Assembly (NCBI GenBank): GCA_903905065.1
Contig: CAIVEW010000022.1
Span: 1 to 64,000, forward strand
DNA from: an uncultured Bacteroidota bacterium
Lineage (GTDB): Bacteria; Bacteroidota; Bacteroidia; Chitinophagales; Chitinophagaceae
Direction of reading: 5' to 3'
DNA length: 64,000 nucleotides
A model generated the notes under the pieces. The model had not been told where the DNA came from, searched no databases, and worked only from the letters and a program-made list of their open reading frames with translations. Positions 32,487-45,846 of the stretch are shown piece after piece (position 1 is the stretch's first letter; each line of letters begins with the position of its first letter). Both the position numbers and the translations under genes were made by a program.

Positions 32487-33061
32487 TGCAATGTGTCTAT
32501 TTCGATATCGTATTTATCCAGTAACCCGGATATGCCAGACAGAGAAAATTTGGCCTTCTTTATTTTATTCAGAGATGGGTCAATCGAATAATTGACCGAC
32601 GACCGAAGGTCTGCTTTCTCCAATGTAGTATTATCGAAACTAGCGCCCATAAAATCGCAGTGCTCGAAAACAGCGCCGGTAAGATCGCATTGGGCAAAGT
32701 CGGCCTCGTGCAGTTGCGTGTTCTTAAAAACAGTTCCCTTTAGTTTAGCCTGGTAAAAAGAGGAATGATGCAGCAGGCAATTCTCAAAACTAAATGCCAG
32801 CGCGAATTTATTACAATCATTAAAATGCAGCCCAAGCATTTTACAATTGGTGAACTTAACCTCGCGAAAGGCGGTTTTTGTCAGCTTCGCAAGACTGAGA
32901 TTGCATGACCTGAATTCACATTCCCAGAATATTATTTCAGCAAGGTCTGAGCCGGAGAAATCACAATTTGTAAATACACACTTTTCGTATTCGCCCTTTG
33001 GCAAATGATCTTCCTTAAAATCTCGTTTATCGAAGGTTTCGTCTCTGAATATTTGATCCAT
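32483..33061 (-). CDS. Pentapeptide-repeat protein, Qnr-like
   Basis: A 192-residue protein with about 25 pentapeptide units (A/C-D/N-L/F-X-X), such as CVFTNCDFSGSDLAEIIFWE and LKGTVFKNTQLHEADFAQCD. These build a right-handed beta helix that imitates DNA. The tail SGLLDKYDIEID resembles the C-terminal end of Qnr gyrase-protecting proteins (about 215 aa). Quinolone protection is possible but unproven. It is co-transcribed with a GyrI-like protein, another gyrase-linked family. Confidence 0.85.
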   Translation of the reverse strand: MDQIFRDETFDKRDFKEDHLPKGEYEKCVFTNCDFSGSDLAEIIFWECEFRSCNLSLAKLTKTAFREVKFTNCKMLGLHFNDCNKFALAFSFENCLLHHSSFYQAKLKGTVFKNTQLHEADFAQCDLTGAVFEHCDFMGASFDNTTLEKADLRSSVNYSIDPSLNKIKKAKFSLSGISGLLDKYDIEIDTLQ

Positions 33062-33133
33062 ACTACTATTATTTCGTTTTCAATGGCCTGATTATAATTC
33101 ATTATCAATTTCGTTAAAACCTAAACGAAGAAT

Positions 33134-33161
33134 GTCATGGTGAGCCCCGCCGAACCATGAC
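33134..33161 (+). repeat. 28-bp palindromic repeat, left copy
   Basis: GTCATGGTGAGCCCCGCCGA plus ACCATGAC. Its ends (GTCATGGT/ACCATGAC) are inverted repeats. The exact reverse complement lies at 33586-33613. It also encodes the last residues and the stop codon of the GIY-YIG gene. Confidence 0.9.
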
Positions 33162-33488
33162 TGCCGAGGATTCTTCCGAAGTCCCATCAGAGCTACGGCG
33201 CCTGTTCGATAGCCGTATTAACTCATCATAATCCTCGTTAATTAAAGCCTCTTTCTTTTTCCTTGTCCAACCTTTTATCTGTTTTTCTCTAAGTATAGCA
33301 TCATCAACATACTGGTATTGCATACAATACTTTAACACCAATGGCCTACGGGAAAAAGTATAGCATGCTTCTACAAGCCCCAAATTGTGTTCTTCGAGTC
33401 GTTTTTCCATATTGTTGGTCATGCCGGTATAGTAGGAACCGCCCGAACATAGCAAAATGTAAACAAAATACGAATGGCGAAATTTCAT
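33135..33488 (-). CDS. GIY-YIG nuclease family protein (URI-type)
   Basis: A 117-residue single-domain nuclease. The signature is YFVYILLCSGGSYYTGMTNN, giving the VYILL...YTG motif, followed by KRLEEHNLG and a catalytic-type arginine/glutamate region (REKQIKGWTRKKKEALI). The ATG at 33486-33488 (MKFRHSYF) is preferred to the one at 33506. The final 20 residues (SSDGTSEESSAVMVRRGSP) are unlike the family, and the last eight plus the stop are encoded by a dispersed palindrome. A matching inverted copy lies beyond the 5' end, so gene and repeats form a possible mobile unit of 480 bases. Confidence 0.85.
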   Translation of the reverse strand: MKFRHSYFVYILLCSGGSYYTGMTNNMEKRLEEHNLGLVEACYTFSRRPLVLKYCMQYQYVDDAILREKQIKGWTRKKKEALINEDYDELIRLSNRRRSSDGTSEESSAVMVRRGSP

Positions 33489-33585
33489 AAGAACCCAGAT
33501 AAGCATCGTTCGTTATTATGCAAAGGTCATCATTTTAAGAAGTAGGGCTTAGTTCCTGATGAAGCTATAGAATAGTTCTCAGCCG

Positions 33586-33613
33586 GTCATGGTTCGGCGG
33601 GGCTCACCATGAC
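33586..33613 (-). repeat. 28-bp palindromic repeat, right copy
   Basis: Exact reverse complement of the left copy at 33134-33161. Weaker similarity continues about 15 bases inwards on both sides. Confidence 0.9.
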
Positions 33614-33638
33614 AGTGTTCCAATTTTGCTTCCTTTCC

Positions 33639-34988
33639 TTACTCTTTCAAAAACTGCCTCACCTCAGTATCGTTGACCTTTACAAAGTACATACCTGTTG
33701 GCAAAGCAGAGACATCTACAGTTAGTAGTTGGCTCCCGATAGCTATCGGGATTGCAGTTGGCAATTGTGAGTAAACGGTTTGCCCGAGAAGGTTGGTGAT
33801 GGTGATTTGGGTGATGGGCTGTGCGGTTGATTGGATGGTGAGTTGTGTGGTGGCGGGGTTGGGGAAGATTGTGAAGTTGTTGGTTATTGCTATATTGTTT
33901 ACTTCTTCGGGGCTGCATGTGGGGTTAAAAATTACTTTGCGAATTCGATTATTATCTTCATCAGCAATGTATAAATTGCCACAAGGATCGAAGGCAATCC
34001 CAATAGGGTGAAAAATCTCAGCCGCGGTAGCGGCTATATTGTCCCCGTTATATGCACCGGAGCCATTACCTGCAATGGTATAAATATGGCCCGTTGTATC
34101 TATTCTTCGCACCCGGTTATTTCCCTCATCAGCAACATATAAATTTCCATAAACATCAAAACAAACATAAGATGGATTTAACCGGGCCGCTGTGTCAATT
34201 AACCCCTCTCCATTGTATGTCCCGCTACTACCTCCTGCAATAGTGGTGATAATCCCCGTCGCAACGTTTACTTTACGAATTCTGTCATTGTAATAATCTG
34301 CTATAAACAGATTGCCTAAAGTATCCGTGCATATTCCAGTAGGCCCGTGAAGTTGCGCAGAATCTGCAGCGCCATTATCTCCGCTGAAGCCCACAGCACC
34401 ACCTTTCCCGGCAACAGTGGTAATGACACCCTTAGCCACATTTACTTTTCGTATTCTATTGTCGTCATCTGAAATATACAAATTTCCTGCTGCATCGACA
34501 CATACGAACAAAGGCCCAAATATTCCTGCCGAAATTGCGGGCCCTCCATCTCCATTTTCCGTGGCTGTTCCATTACCTGCATAGGTACTGATGCCCCCTG
34601 TGCTTAAAACCACTTTGCGAATTACACTATTATTAATATCGGCAATGTATAGGTTTCCAGAAAGATCTATGGCAATTCCCTGCGGGTTATTTAGCCCCGC
34701 AGCAGTAGCCGGACCATTGTCGCCTGAATAACCAGCTGTTCCATTACCAGCAGCAACACTAATAATCCCAGAGGGTGTTACTTTGCTTACTATATTATTA
34801 TATCTCTGAGAAAAATAATAATTCCCATTCATGTCAAAAGCGCCACTACCTGGAATAGATATTTCTGCGGCAGTTGCTGGTCCCCCGTCACCAGTGCTGC
34901 CCGATGCGCCATTGCCAGCAATAGTAGTAATTATCTGCCCCCTCCCAAACAAAGGCAACAAAAGCAACACAAATAATATCTTTTTCAT
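33639..34988 (-). CDS. Secreted NHL-repeat protein with T9SS type A sorting domain
   Basis: A 449-residue secreted protein. The signal peptide is MKKILFVLLLLPLFGRGQ. Six NHL-type propeller blades follow, with repeated GNLYIADxxNxRIRKV and IxTxAGNGxxGxxGDGGPA motifs. The last 80 residues are a type IX secretion C-terminal domain (FTIFPNPATTQLTIQ, VDVSALPTGMYFVKV). The frame extends to 35063, but the signal peptide starts at 34988. A palindrome at 33734-33751 is read in frame as AIPIAIGS between two conserved strands of this domain. Confidence 0.9.
   Translation of the reverse strand: MKKILFVLLLLPLFGRGQIITTIAGNGASGSTGDGGPATAAEISIPGSGAFDMNGNYYFSQRYNNIVSKVTPSGIISVAAGNGTAGYSGDNGPATAAGLNNPQGIAIDLSGNLYIADINNSVIRKVVLSTGGISTYAGNGTATENGDGGPAISAGIFGPLFVCVDAAGNLYISDDDNRIRKVNVAKGVITTVAGKGGAVGFSGDNGAADSAQLHGPTGICTDTLGNLFIADYYNDRIRKVNVATGIITTIAGGSSGTYNGEGLIDTAARLNPSYVCFDVYGNLYVADEGNNRVRRIDTTGHIYTIAGNGSGAYNGDNIAATAAEIFHPIGIAFDPCGNLYIADEDNNRIRKVIFNPTCSPEEVNNIAITNNFTIFPNPATTQLTIQSTAQPITQITITNLLGQTVYSQLPTAIPIAIGSQLLTVDVSALPTGMYFVKVNDTEVRQFLKE
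33734..33751. repeat. 18-bp perfect palindrome inside a coding region
   Basis: TCCCGATAGCTATCGGGA, without mismatch or spacer, within the sorting domain of the NHL protein. A variant, CCCGATA-GA-TATCGGG, is at 55220-55235. Confidence 0.8.
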
Positions 34989-35050
34989 AGGGTATGACAT
35001 ATAGTAAAAGTAATCAGAATTATAGACTTCGCAGAATGAGTACACAAAAC

Positions 35051-35077
35051 AAAGACCGCCCAAAATGAGCGGTCTTT
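35051..35077 (-). terminator. Intrinsic terminator of rpoC
   Basis: Arms AAAGACCGC (35051-35059) and GCGGTCTTT (35069-35077), 9-base loop. Read on the minus strand the stem is followed by TTTGTTTTG, so it terminates the rpoBC transcript about 80 bases after rpoC. Confidence 0.75.
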
Positions 35078-35112
35078 TATCAATTATCTCTCTAAATCAG
35101 TCTGATCCTTTA

Positions 35113-35134
35113 ACCTGCCTGCCGGCAGGCAGGT
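35113..35134. repeat. 22-bp perfect palindrome after rpoC
   Basis: ACCTGCCTGCC-GGCAGGCAGGT, 11-base arms and no loop. A related imperfect copy (CCTGCTAGTAGGCAGG) lies at 55369-55384. Confidence 0.75.
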
Positions 35135-35155
35135 CTGGCAAATCAAGGTTCAGAC

Positions 35156-39481
<4,326 letters not shown>

Positions 39482-39560
39482 TTTTTAAGTATAGTTTGTT
39501 TTAGAAAAATGTATTCGTGTTATAGGAGCATAAAATTTTCTGCCCTACCGCGAAATACAA

Positions 39561-42500
39561 CTATTCAAATTTCAATTCCAATCCGAGACCACGCAACTCA
39601 TTCACCAATACATTGAATGACTCCGGTATACCAGCCTTAGGTATATTGTCACCCTTCACGATCGCTTCATAAGTTTTCGCACGGCCTACGATATCATCAG
39701 ATTTCAAGGTCAGCAGTTCCTGCAGGATATTGGATGCACCATATGCTTCCAGCGCCCAAACCTCCATCTCACCAAAGCGCTGTCCGCCGAACTGTGCTTT
39801 ACCGCCCAGTGGCTGCTGCGTGATGAGGCTGTATGGCCCGATAGAACGTGCGTGCATCTTGTCATCAACCATGTGATGCAGCTTGATCACGTAGATGATA
39901 CCCACCGTTGCTTTCTGGTGGAAGCGCTCCCCTGTTTCACCGTCATACAGATAAGTATGCCCAAAGTCAGGTAAGCCCGCCTTAGTGATCAGATCCTCAA
40001 TTTCCTGTACAGAAGCACCGTCGAAGATCGGGGTTGCGAATTTCACACCCAGCTTCTCGCCAGCCCATCCCAGGATGGTCTCATATATCTGTCCAAGGTT
40101 CATACGCGATGGTACGCCCAGTGGGTTCAGCACCACGTCAACCGGTGTGCCGTCTTCCAGGAATGGCATATCTTCTTCGCGCACTATCCTTGCTACAATA
40201 CCCTTGTTACCGTGACGGCCCGCCATCTTATCACCCACCTTCAGCTTACGCTTGCTGGCGAGGTATACCTTAGCAAGTTTCAATACACCCGCTGGCAGCT
40301 CATCACCAATGCTCAGGTTGAACTTCTCGCGCTTGTAGCGGCCCAGTTCTTCGTTGAACTTGATGTTGTAGTTATGCAGCAGTTGGTTTATAAGGCCATC
40401 GGTTTCTTTATCACCGGTCCAGTTAAGCGGATTAACGTTCTGGTAATCGATAGATCCAAGTGTCTTGGAGTTGAACTTACCACCCTTGGTCAACACAGTC
40501 TCACCGAAGTTGTTGGTGATGCCTGCAGAAGTCTTATCCTTCAACAGTATCTGCAGTTTTTCAAACAACAGGTTCTTTACATCTTCCAGGTTCTTCTCGT
40601 GTACCTTGTCTATCTTCTCCAGTTGTGTCTTCTCACGCACCTTAGAGTTCTTATCTTTCTTAGCGCGCTGGAACAGTTGCTTAGAGATAACGATACCTTC
40701 CGTTCCACTTGGAGCTTTCAATGAAGCATCTTTTGCATCACCTGCTTTATCACCGAATATCGCACGGAGCAGTTTTTCTTCCGGAGTCGGATCGGTTTCA
40801 CCCTTAGGAGTTATCTTACCTATCAGGATGTCGCCTTCACCAACGTGAGCGCCGATGCGGATGATCCCGTTCTCATCGAGGTCCTTTGTAGCTTCTTCCG
40901 ATACGTTCGGGATATCTGGTGTCAGTTCTTCTTCACCAAGTTTAGTATCACGCACTTCCAGCTCATACTCATCGATGTGTACCGATGTGAACCAGTCTTC
41001 GCGTACCACTTTTTCATTGATCACGATCGCATCCTCAAAGTTGTAGCCCTTCCATGGCATGAACGCCACTTTCAGGTTACGGCCCAGTGCTATTTCGCCA
41101 TCCTGTGTTGCATAACCCTCGGTAAGGAAGTCGCCTGTCTTAACCTTCTGGCCCTTGCGCACACATGGACGAAGCGTCATGCTGGTGCTTTGGTTCGTCT
41201 TCTTATACTTGGTACAAGTGTATATTTTCAGGTCGTCTTCGAAAGATACGAGGCGCTCTTTTTCACCACGGTCATAACGAACGTGGATGTGGTCTGCGTC
41301 TACATATTCAACAACACCATTACCTTCTGCATGTATCTGGATACGTGCATCACGGGCAGCCTTAGCTTCCAGGCCGGTACCTACTATAGGCACCTGTGGA
41401 ATGATCAGCGGCACCGCCTGGCGTTGCATGTTCGATCCCATCAGCGCACGGTTGGCGTCATCGTGCTCCAGGAAGGGGATCAGGGATGCGCTCAAACCAA
41501 CGATCTGGTTAGGCGCCACATCCATGTACTCTACCTCTCCTGGGTCTAGGATCGGGAAGTCGCCGGTCTGACGTGATTTGATCTTATCTTCAAGGAAGTT
41601 GCCCTTATCGTCCATAGGCACGTTGGCCTGGGCTATCTTGGCAAGGTCTTCTTCTTCAGCACTCAGGAAACGGAAATTCTTAAGATCAACCTTACCATCT
41701 TTCACTTTACGGTATGGAGTCTCAATGAAACCCATATCGTTGATCTGCGCATGCACGCAGAGTGTAGAGATAAGACCGATGTTTGGTCCTTCCGGTGTTT
41801 CGATAGTACACAGGCGGCCGTAGTGGCTGTAGTGTACGTCACGCACCTCAAAGCCTGCGCGCTCCCTGCTCAAACCGCCCGGTCCAAGTGCCGAGATACG
41901 GCGTTTGTGGGTGATCTCAGAAAGCGGGTTGGTTTGGTCAAGGAACTGTGATAACTGCGAGGTACCGAAGAATGAATTGATAACCGAAGAAAGTGTACGC
42001 GCATTGATCAGGTCGATCGGCGTAAACACCTCATTGTCACGCACGTTCATACGCTCGCGGATGGTGCGGGCCATACGCGCCAGGCCTACGCCAAACTGCG
42101 CGAACAACTGCTCACCCACCGTGCGCACACGACGATTGCTCAAGTGGTCAATATCGTCTATTTCCGCTTTACCATTGGTAAGGCGTACGAGGTACTTAAT
42201 GATGGAGATAATATCTTCCTTGCTCAATACTTTGGTAGTGAGGTTGATATCAAGACCCAATTTACGGTTGATCTTGTAACGGCCCACTTCGCCGAGGTCA
42301 TAGCGCTTGTCACTGAAGAACAGCTTTTCTATGATACCACGTGCTGTTTCGTCATCCGGTGCATCACTGCCACGCAACTGGCGGTAGATATGCTGAACGG
42401 CTTCCAGCTCAGAGTTAGAAGTATCCTTGTTCAAAGTGTTGTAGATGATAGAGAAATCACCGCTCACTTCTTCTTTCTGCAGGAATACGGTTTTTATACC

Positions 42501-43373
42501 CATTTCCTGTACCATTGCCATATTGTCTTCGTCCAGAACGCTATCGCGGTCCAGTACGATCTCATTACGCTCAATGGTTACAACTTCACCGGTGTCCTCA
42601 TCCACGAAGTCTTCCGTCCAGCTGCGGAGTACGCGGGCTGCAAGGCGGCGGCCAACATGAGCTGCGAGGCTCTTCTTGTCCACCTTCACTTCATCGGCCA
42701 TGCCGAAGAGTTCCAGTATGTCCTTATCTGTTTCATAACCTATTGCACGGAGCAGTGTGGTTACAGGGAATTTCTTTTTACGGTCGATGTATGCGTACAT
42801 CACATTATTGATGTCGGTAGCGAACTCCATCCATGCGCCCTTGAACGGGATAACACGTGCAGAGTATATCTTGGTTCCGTTAGGGTGAACGCTTTGGCCG
42901 AAGAATACGCCCGGAGAACGGTGAAGCTGTGATACCACCACACGCTCAGCGCCGTTGATCACAAACGTACCACGGGGAGTCATGTACGGGATATTGCCCA
43001 GGAACACATCCTGTACAATGGTTTCAAAGTCAACGTGCTCCTCATCGTTACAGCTCAGCCTCAGCTTGGCTTTCAGCGGAACGGAGTACGTAAGGCCGCG
43101 CTCCATACACTCGTCGATGGTGTAGCGTGGCGGGTCGATGAAGTAATCCAGGAACTCCAGCACGAAGATGTTGCGGGTGTCCGTGATCGGGAAGTTCTCC
43201 TTGAACACACGGAACAGGCCTTCATTGTCGCGCTTGTCGGGAGTGGTCTCCAACTGGAAAAAATCCTGGAAGGACTGAAGCTGGATAGCCAACAGATCAG
43301 GCATTGCTGCCGCGTCATGTAGCTTTCCGAAATTGATCCTTCCGGCTGCGGTCTTTTTTTGAGGTATTGCCAT
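39561..43373 (-). CDS. rpoB: DNA-directed RNA polymerase subunit beta
   Basis: A 1270-residue core subunit. The rifampin-binding cluster reads [20 protein letters not shown] followed by [20 protein letters not shown]; the residues usually changed in resistant mutants have the sensitive-type identities. The switch and catalytic regions ([26 protein letters not shown]) are intact. It has a canonical Bacteroidota promoter at 43512-43543 and is not preceded by ribosomal protein genes. Confidence 0.98.
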   Translation of the reverse strand: MAIPQKKTAAGRINFGKLHDAAAMPDLLAIQLQSFQDFFQLETTPDKRDNEGLFRVFKENFPITDTRNIFVLEFLDYFIDPPRYTIDECMERGLTYSVPLKAKLRLSCNDEEHVDFETIVQDVFLGNIPYMTPRGTFVINGAERVVVSQLHRSPGVFFGQSVHPNGTKIYSARVIPFKGAWMEFATDINNVMYAYIDRKKKFPVTTLLRAIGYETDKDILELFGMADEVKVDKKSLAAHVGRRLAARVLRSWTEDFVDEDTGEVVTIERNEIVLDRDSVLDEDNMAMVQEMGIKTVFLQKEEVSGDFSIIYNTLNKDTSNSELEAVQHIYRQLRGSDAPDDETARGIIEKLFFSDKRYDLGEVGRYKINRKLGLDINLTTKVLSKEDIISIIKYLVRLTNGKAEIDDIDHLSNRRVRTVGEQLFAQFGVGLARMARTIRERMNVRDNEVFTPIDLINARTLSSVINSFFGTSQLSQFLDQTNPLSEITHKRRISALGPGGLSRERAGFEVRDVHYSHYGRLCTIETPEGPNIGLISTLCVHAQINDMGFIETPYRKVKDGKVDLKNFRFLSAEEEDLAKIAQANVPMDDKGNFLEDKIKSRQTGDFPILDPGEVEYMDVAPNQIVGLSASLIPFLEHDDANRALMGSNMQRQAVPLIIPQVPIVGTGLEAKAARDARIQIHAEGNGVVEYVDADHIHVRYDRGEKERLVSFEDDLKIYTCTKYKKTNQSTSMTLRPCVRKGQKVKTGDFLTEGYATQDGEIALGRNLKVAFMPWKGYNFEDAIVINEKVVREDWFTSVHIDEYELEVRDTKLGEEELTPDIPNVSEEATKDLDENGIIRIGAHVGEGDILIGKITPKGETDPTPEEKLLRAIFGDKAGDAKDASLKAPSGTEGIVISKQLFQRAKKDKNSKVREKTQLEKIDKVHEKNLEDVKNLLFEKLQILLKDKTSAGITNNFGETVLTKGGKFNSKTLGSIDYQNVNPLNWTGDKETDGLINQLLHNYNIKFNEELGRYKREKFNLSIGDELPAGVLKLAKVYLASKRKLKVGDKMAGRHGNKGIVARIVREEDMPFLEDGTPVDVVLNPLGVPSRMNLGQIYETILGWAGEKLGVKFATPIFDGASVQEIEDLITKAGLPDFGHTYLYDGETGERFHQKATVGIIYVIKLHHMVDDKMHARSIGPYSLITQQPLGGKAQFGGQRFGEMEVWALEAYGASNILQELLTLKSDDIVGRAKTYEAIVKGDNIPKAGIPESFNVLVNELRGLGLELKFE

Positions 43374-43840
43374 AGTATTTTTGTACTTCTTTTTTTACAA
43401 ACAAAAAAATCCCGTAAGCTAAGCTGGGCCTAACTTTACAGGCAATGTGTACTAACAGAAAATGGTCAAAATTAATTTATGCACGTACATGTACCCCGGA
43501 AAATGGGACTGCAAATATACAAAGACGCTATTAAATAAGCAAAAAATATTCCAAAAATACTCCTAAAGTCCCTCCCTACCCCTAAACCCTTGAAAATAAA
43601 GGGAAATTAATTATTTTATAACATGAATTTAACAAAACAGCTTGTTAAATCTCTGGCAAAATGGCCGAATTTGGATTTTTAGGAGTTATAATTTTGTTAA
43701 AAAATTTTTGTTGCGAATTGAAAATTAAAAATCATAATATTTTTGAATGAAATACTCGTTGCGCAAGGAACTCATTCTGTTTACCTGCGAATTGAAGAGT
43801 TGTACAAAAGATCAAGAGGGTTTCCGCCCCACCCGCTCAT
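43374..43840. other. rpoBC leader/promoter region
   Basis: About 470 AT-rich bases between the UDG-like gene and rpoB. It contains the rpoB promoter (43512-43543) and an untranslated leader of roughly 130 bases. No coding frame or ribosomal gene remnant is seen. Confidence 0.6.
43512..43543 (-). promoter_or_regulatory. rpoB promoter
   Basis: On the minus strand: -33 TTTG (43540-43543), a 20-base gap, -7 TATATTTG (43512-43519). Matches the Bacteroidota consensus. Confidence 0.7.
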
Positions 43841-44464
43841 TTAAAAGTGCCATTCCTGCTGCCACCTGGTCAGTAGATAATCTTCCAGCAGTGGTATTTT
43901 ATTTTGCGGATTTTGACCGTTATATGCCTCGTGCTGATAGGCAGCATCGCGGGAAGGAGTCAATAGTTTACGCTCACGCACACCGTTATGGTTGCAATAA
44001 TGAGTCACCGGGTTCCACAGATGCCGCCAAAACGCTTCAGTCACACCCCGGGTTAAATACACGTGCTTAATTGCGGGATGGAGACGAAGTAGTTGAAGTA
44101 TATTAACGTAGTTGATATCTTCAAAATTGTGGATGATCGAATTGTTGGACAAACTCCCTAGCATCTTACGATGTTCCGGGTCATTCGGATCAGCATCGTC
44201 AATCGACTTAAAAAGATCGGTTATAGCGATCTGTTTGTTGCGGCAAAACCGCTTCCATTCGTTCGGCGATGCATTGATTAGCGATTCCTCCCCATATAGC
44301 CGGGGTAAAATATCCCAGAAATAGTTGTGCGCTGTTCTCCCGTAAAACCATTCTGTAGGTTCTTCGGGCCATTCGGGAATGAAAGTACCAACCACTAGTG
44401 TAGTAGGCTCAAAGTCAAGCCGTTCGAGCTCAAGATAACTAAGGAATTTGTGCGCACAACTCAT
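43841..44464 (-). CDS. Uracil-DNA glycosylase superfamily-like protein
   Basis: A 207-residue protein. The segment TTLVVGTFIPEWPEEPTEWF, then YGRTAHNYFWDILPRLYGEE, resembles the first motif region of UDG-superfamily (hypoxanthine or G/U mismatch type) glycosylases, where the pattern is LxxGxxP...YxxxxNxFW. A second region (HPAIKHVYLTRGVTEAFWRH) may form the rest of the Rossmann-like core. Whether it excises a base is not known. The ATG at 44462-44464 is used rather than TTG at 44476. It lies upstream of rpoB on the same strand. Confidence 0.7.
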   Translation of the reverse strand: MSCAHKFLSYLELERLDFEPTTLVVGTFIPEWPEEPTEWFYGRTAHNYFWDILPRLYGEESLINASPNEWKRFCRNKQIAITDLFKSIDDADPNDPEHRKMLGSLSNNSIIHNFEDINYVNILQLLRLHPAIKHVYLTRGVTEAFWRHLWNPVTHYCNHNGVRERKLLTPSRDAAYQHEAYNGQNPQNKIPLLEDYLLTRWQQEWHF

Positions 44465-44533
44465 TTCGCAGTACAATTATTTTGAAGAAAATGCGTACCC
44501 ACAAAAGGGCATCATTAAGCTGCAGGCTTGAAA

Positions 44534-44570
44534 TTGAATAGGAACGCCGTTGTGCAGCGTTCCTATTCAA
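44534..44570. repeat. Hairpin repeat between two genes
   Basis: Arms TTGAATAGGAACGC (44534-44547) and GCGTTCCTATTCAA (44557-44570), 9-base loop, no mismatch. Lies in the spacer between the UDG-like gene start and the acyl-CoA dehydrogenase end. Confidence 0.7.
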
Positions 44571-44590
44571 AACTTATTTAACCGGAAACA

Positions 44591-44630
44591 TGCGCATTTT
44601 CAAATTTTCAAATTTGCACATTTTCAAATT
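44591..44630. repeat. Short tandem repeat CATTTTCAAAT
   Basis: The sequence CATTTTCAAATT recurs with small changes (about three units), just downstream of the acyl-CoA dehydrogenase gene. It may be simple replication-slippage sequence. Confidence 0.5.
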
Positions 44631-44635
44631 GGATT

Positions 44636-45778
44636 TTACCCCTTCAGTACCATCCTGCTGATAACTATACGCTGCACCTCACTGGTACCCTCATAGATCT
44701 GGGTTATCTTGGCATCACGCATCAGGCGCTCCACATGGAATTCTTTTACGTAGCCATACCCACCATGTACCTGCACTGCCTCGCTCGTTACTCGCTGAGC
44801 GATATCTGATGCAAACAGTTTAGCCATTGATGCAGACAAGGTGTAATCGAGGCCCTGGTCCTTGGTCCATGCTGCTTTCAGGCACAGCAGGCGCGCAGCT
44901 TCTATCTCCGTAGCCATATCGGCCAGCTTAAAAGCTATTGCCTGGTGGTTGGATATTTCAGTACCAAAGGCCTTACGCTCTTTAGAGTATTTCAGCGCCA
45001 GCTCATAAGCGCCGCTGGCAATACCAAGCGCCTGCGATGCAATACCGATACGGCCTCCGGCCAGTACCTTCATTGCAAAGGTGAATCCGAAGCCATCATC
45101 ACCAATACGGTTTGCCTTAGGTACTTTCACGTCCTGGAACATGATGCTGTGCGTATCACTTCCGCGTATCCCCAGTTTATTTTCTTTAGCACCTACTGTC
45201 ACGCCCGGCGAATCTTTCTCGACGATCAGCGCATTGATCCCCTTATGTCCTTTCTCCGGATAGGTCTGCGCTATGACCAGGTAATAAGAAGCCGAATTGC
45301 CATTGGTGATCCAGTTCTTGGTGCCGTTCAGCAGGTAGTAGTCCCCTTTGTCTTCAGCCGTAGTGCGCTGAGATGTTGCGTCAGATCCCGCTTCCGGCTC
45401 ACTGAGCAGGAATGCGCCAATCTTTTCGCCACGCGCCAGTTGCGTCAGGTACTTCTGCTTTTGCTCTTCGTTGCCATATTTCTCCAGGCCCCAGCATACC
45501 AGCGAGTTATTCACGCTCATACACACAGACACAGAAGCATCTATTTTGGAAATCTCTTCCATTGCCAGCACATACGAAATCGTGTCCATTCCAGATCCGC
45601 CGTACTTAGGGTCCACCATCATGCCCAGGAAGCCCAGTTCGCCCAGTTTCTTGATCTGTTCGGCAGGGAATTTCTGCTTCTCATCGCGTTCTATTACGCC
45701 TGGCAGCAGTTCCGTTCTGGCGAAATCGCGGGCGGCCAATTGTACCGCTATCTGTTCTTCTGTAAGTTGAAAATTCAT
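44636..45778 (-). CDS. Acyl-CoA dehydrogenase (short/branched- or butyryl-chain type)
   Basis: A 380-residue FAD enzyme that introduces the first double bond in acyl-CoA beta-oxidation. Family signatures are GAFLLSEPEAGSDATSQRTT and VQVHGGYGYVKEFHVERLMR, followed by DAKITQIYEGTSEVQRIVIS, which contains the catalytic-base glutamate of the short-chain class (YEGTSE). The ATG at 45776-45778 (MNFQLTEEQIAV) was chosen over the upstream one. It stands alone; electron-transfer flavoprotein genes are not in the window. Confidence 0.95.
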   Translation of the reverse strand: MNFQLTEEQIAVQLAARDFARTELLPGVIERDEKQKFPAEQIKKLGELGFLGMMVDPKYGGSGMDTISYVLAMEEISKIDASVSVCMSVNNSLVCWGLEKYGNEEQKQKYLTQLARGEKIGAFLLSEPEAGSDATSQRTTAEDKGDYYLLNGTKNWITNGNSASYYLVIAQTYPEKGHKGINALIVEKDSPGVTVGAKENKLGIRGSDTHSIMFQDVKVPKANRIGDDGFGFTFAMKVLAGGRIGIASQALGIASGAYELALKYSKERKAFGTEISNHQAIAFKLADMATEIEAARLLCLKAAWTKDQGLDYTLSASMAKLFASDIAQRVTSEAVQVHGGYGYVKEFHVERLMRDAKITQIYEGTSEVQRIVISRMVLKG

Positions 45779-45846
45779 ATTTATAGAATAGGGGCACAAA
45801 ATACGGCGGGAATTCCCAATTACCAATTTCCGGAACAGAAATCCTG

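Noticed and set aside
43747-44070. Plus-strand frame of 107 codons upstream of rpoB
   Set aside because: It lies opposite the UDG-like gene, which has recognisable motifs; the plus-strand product has no family and an odd composition.
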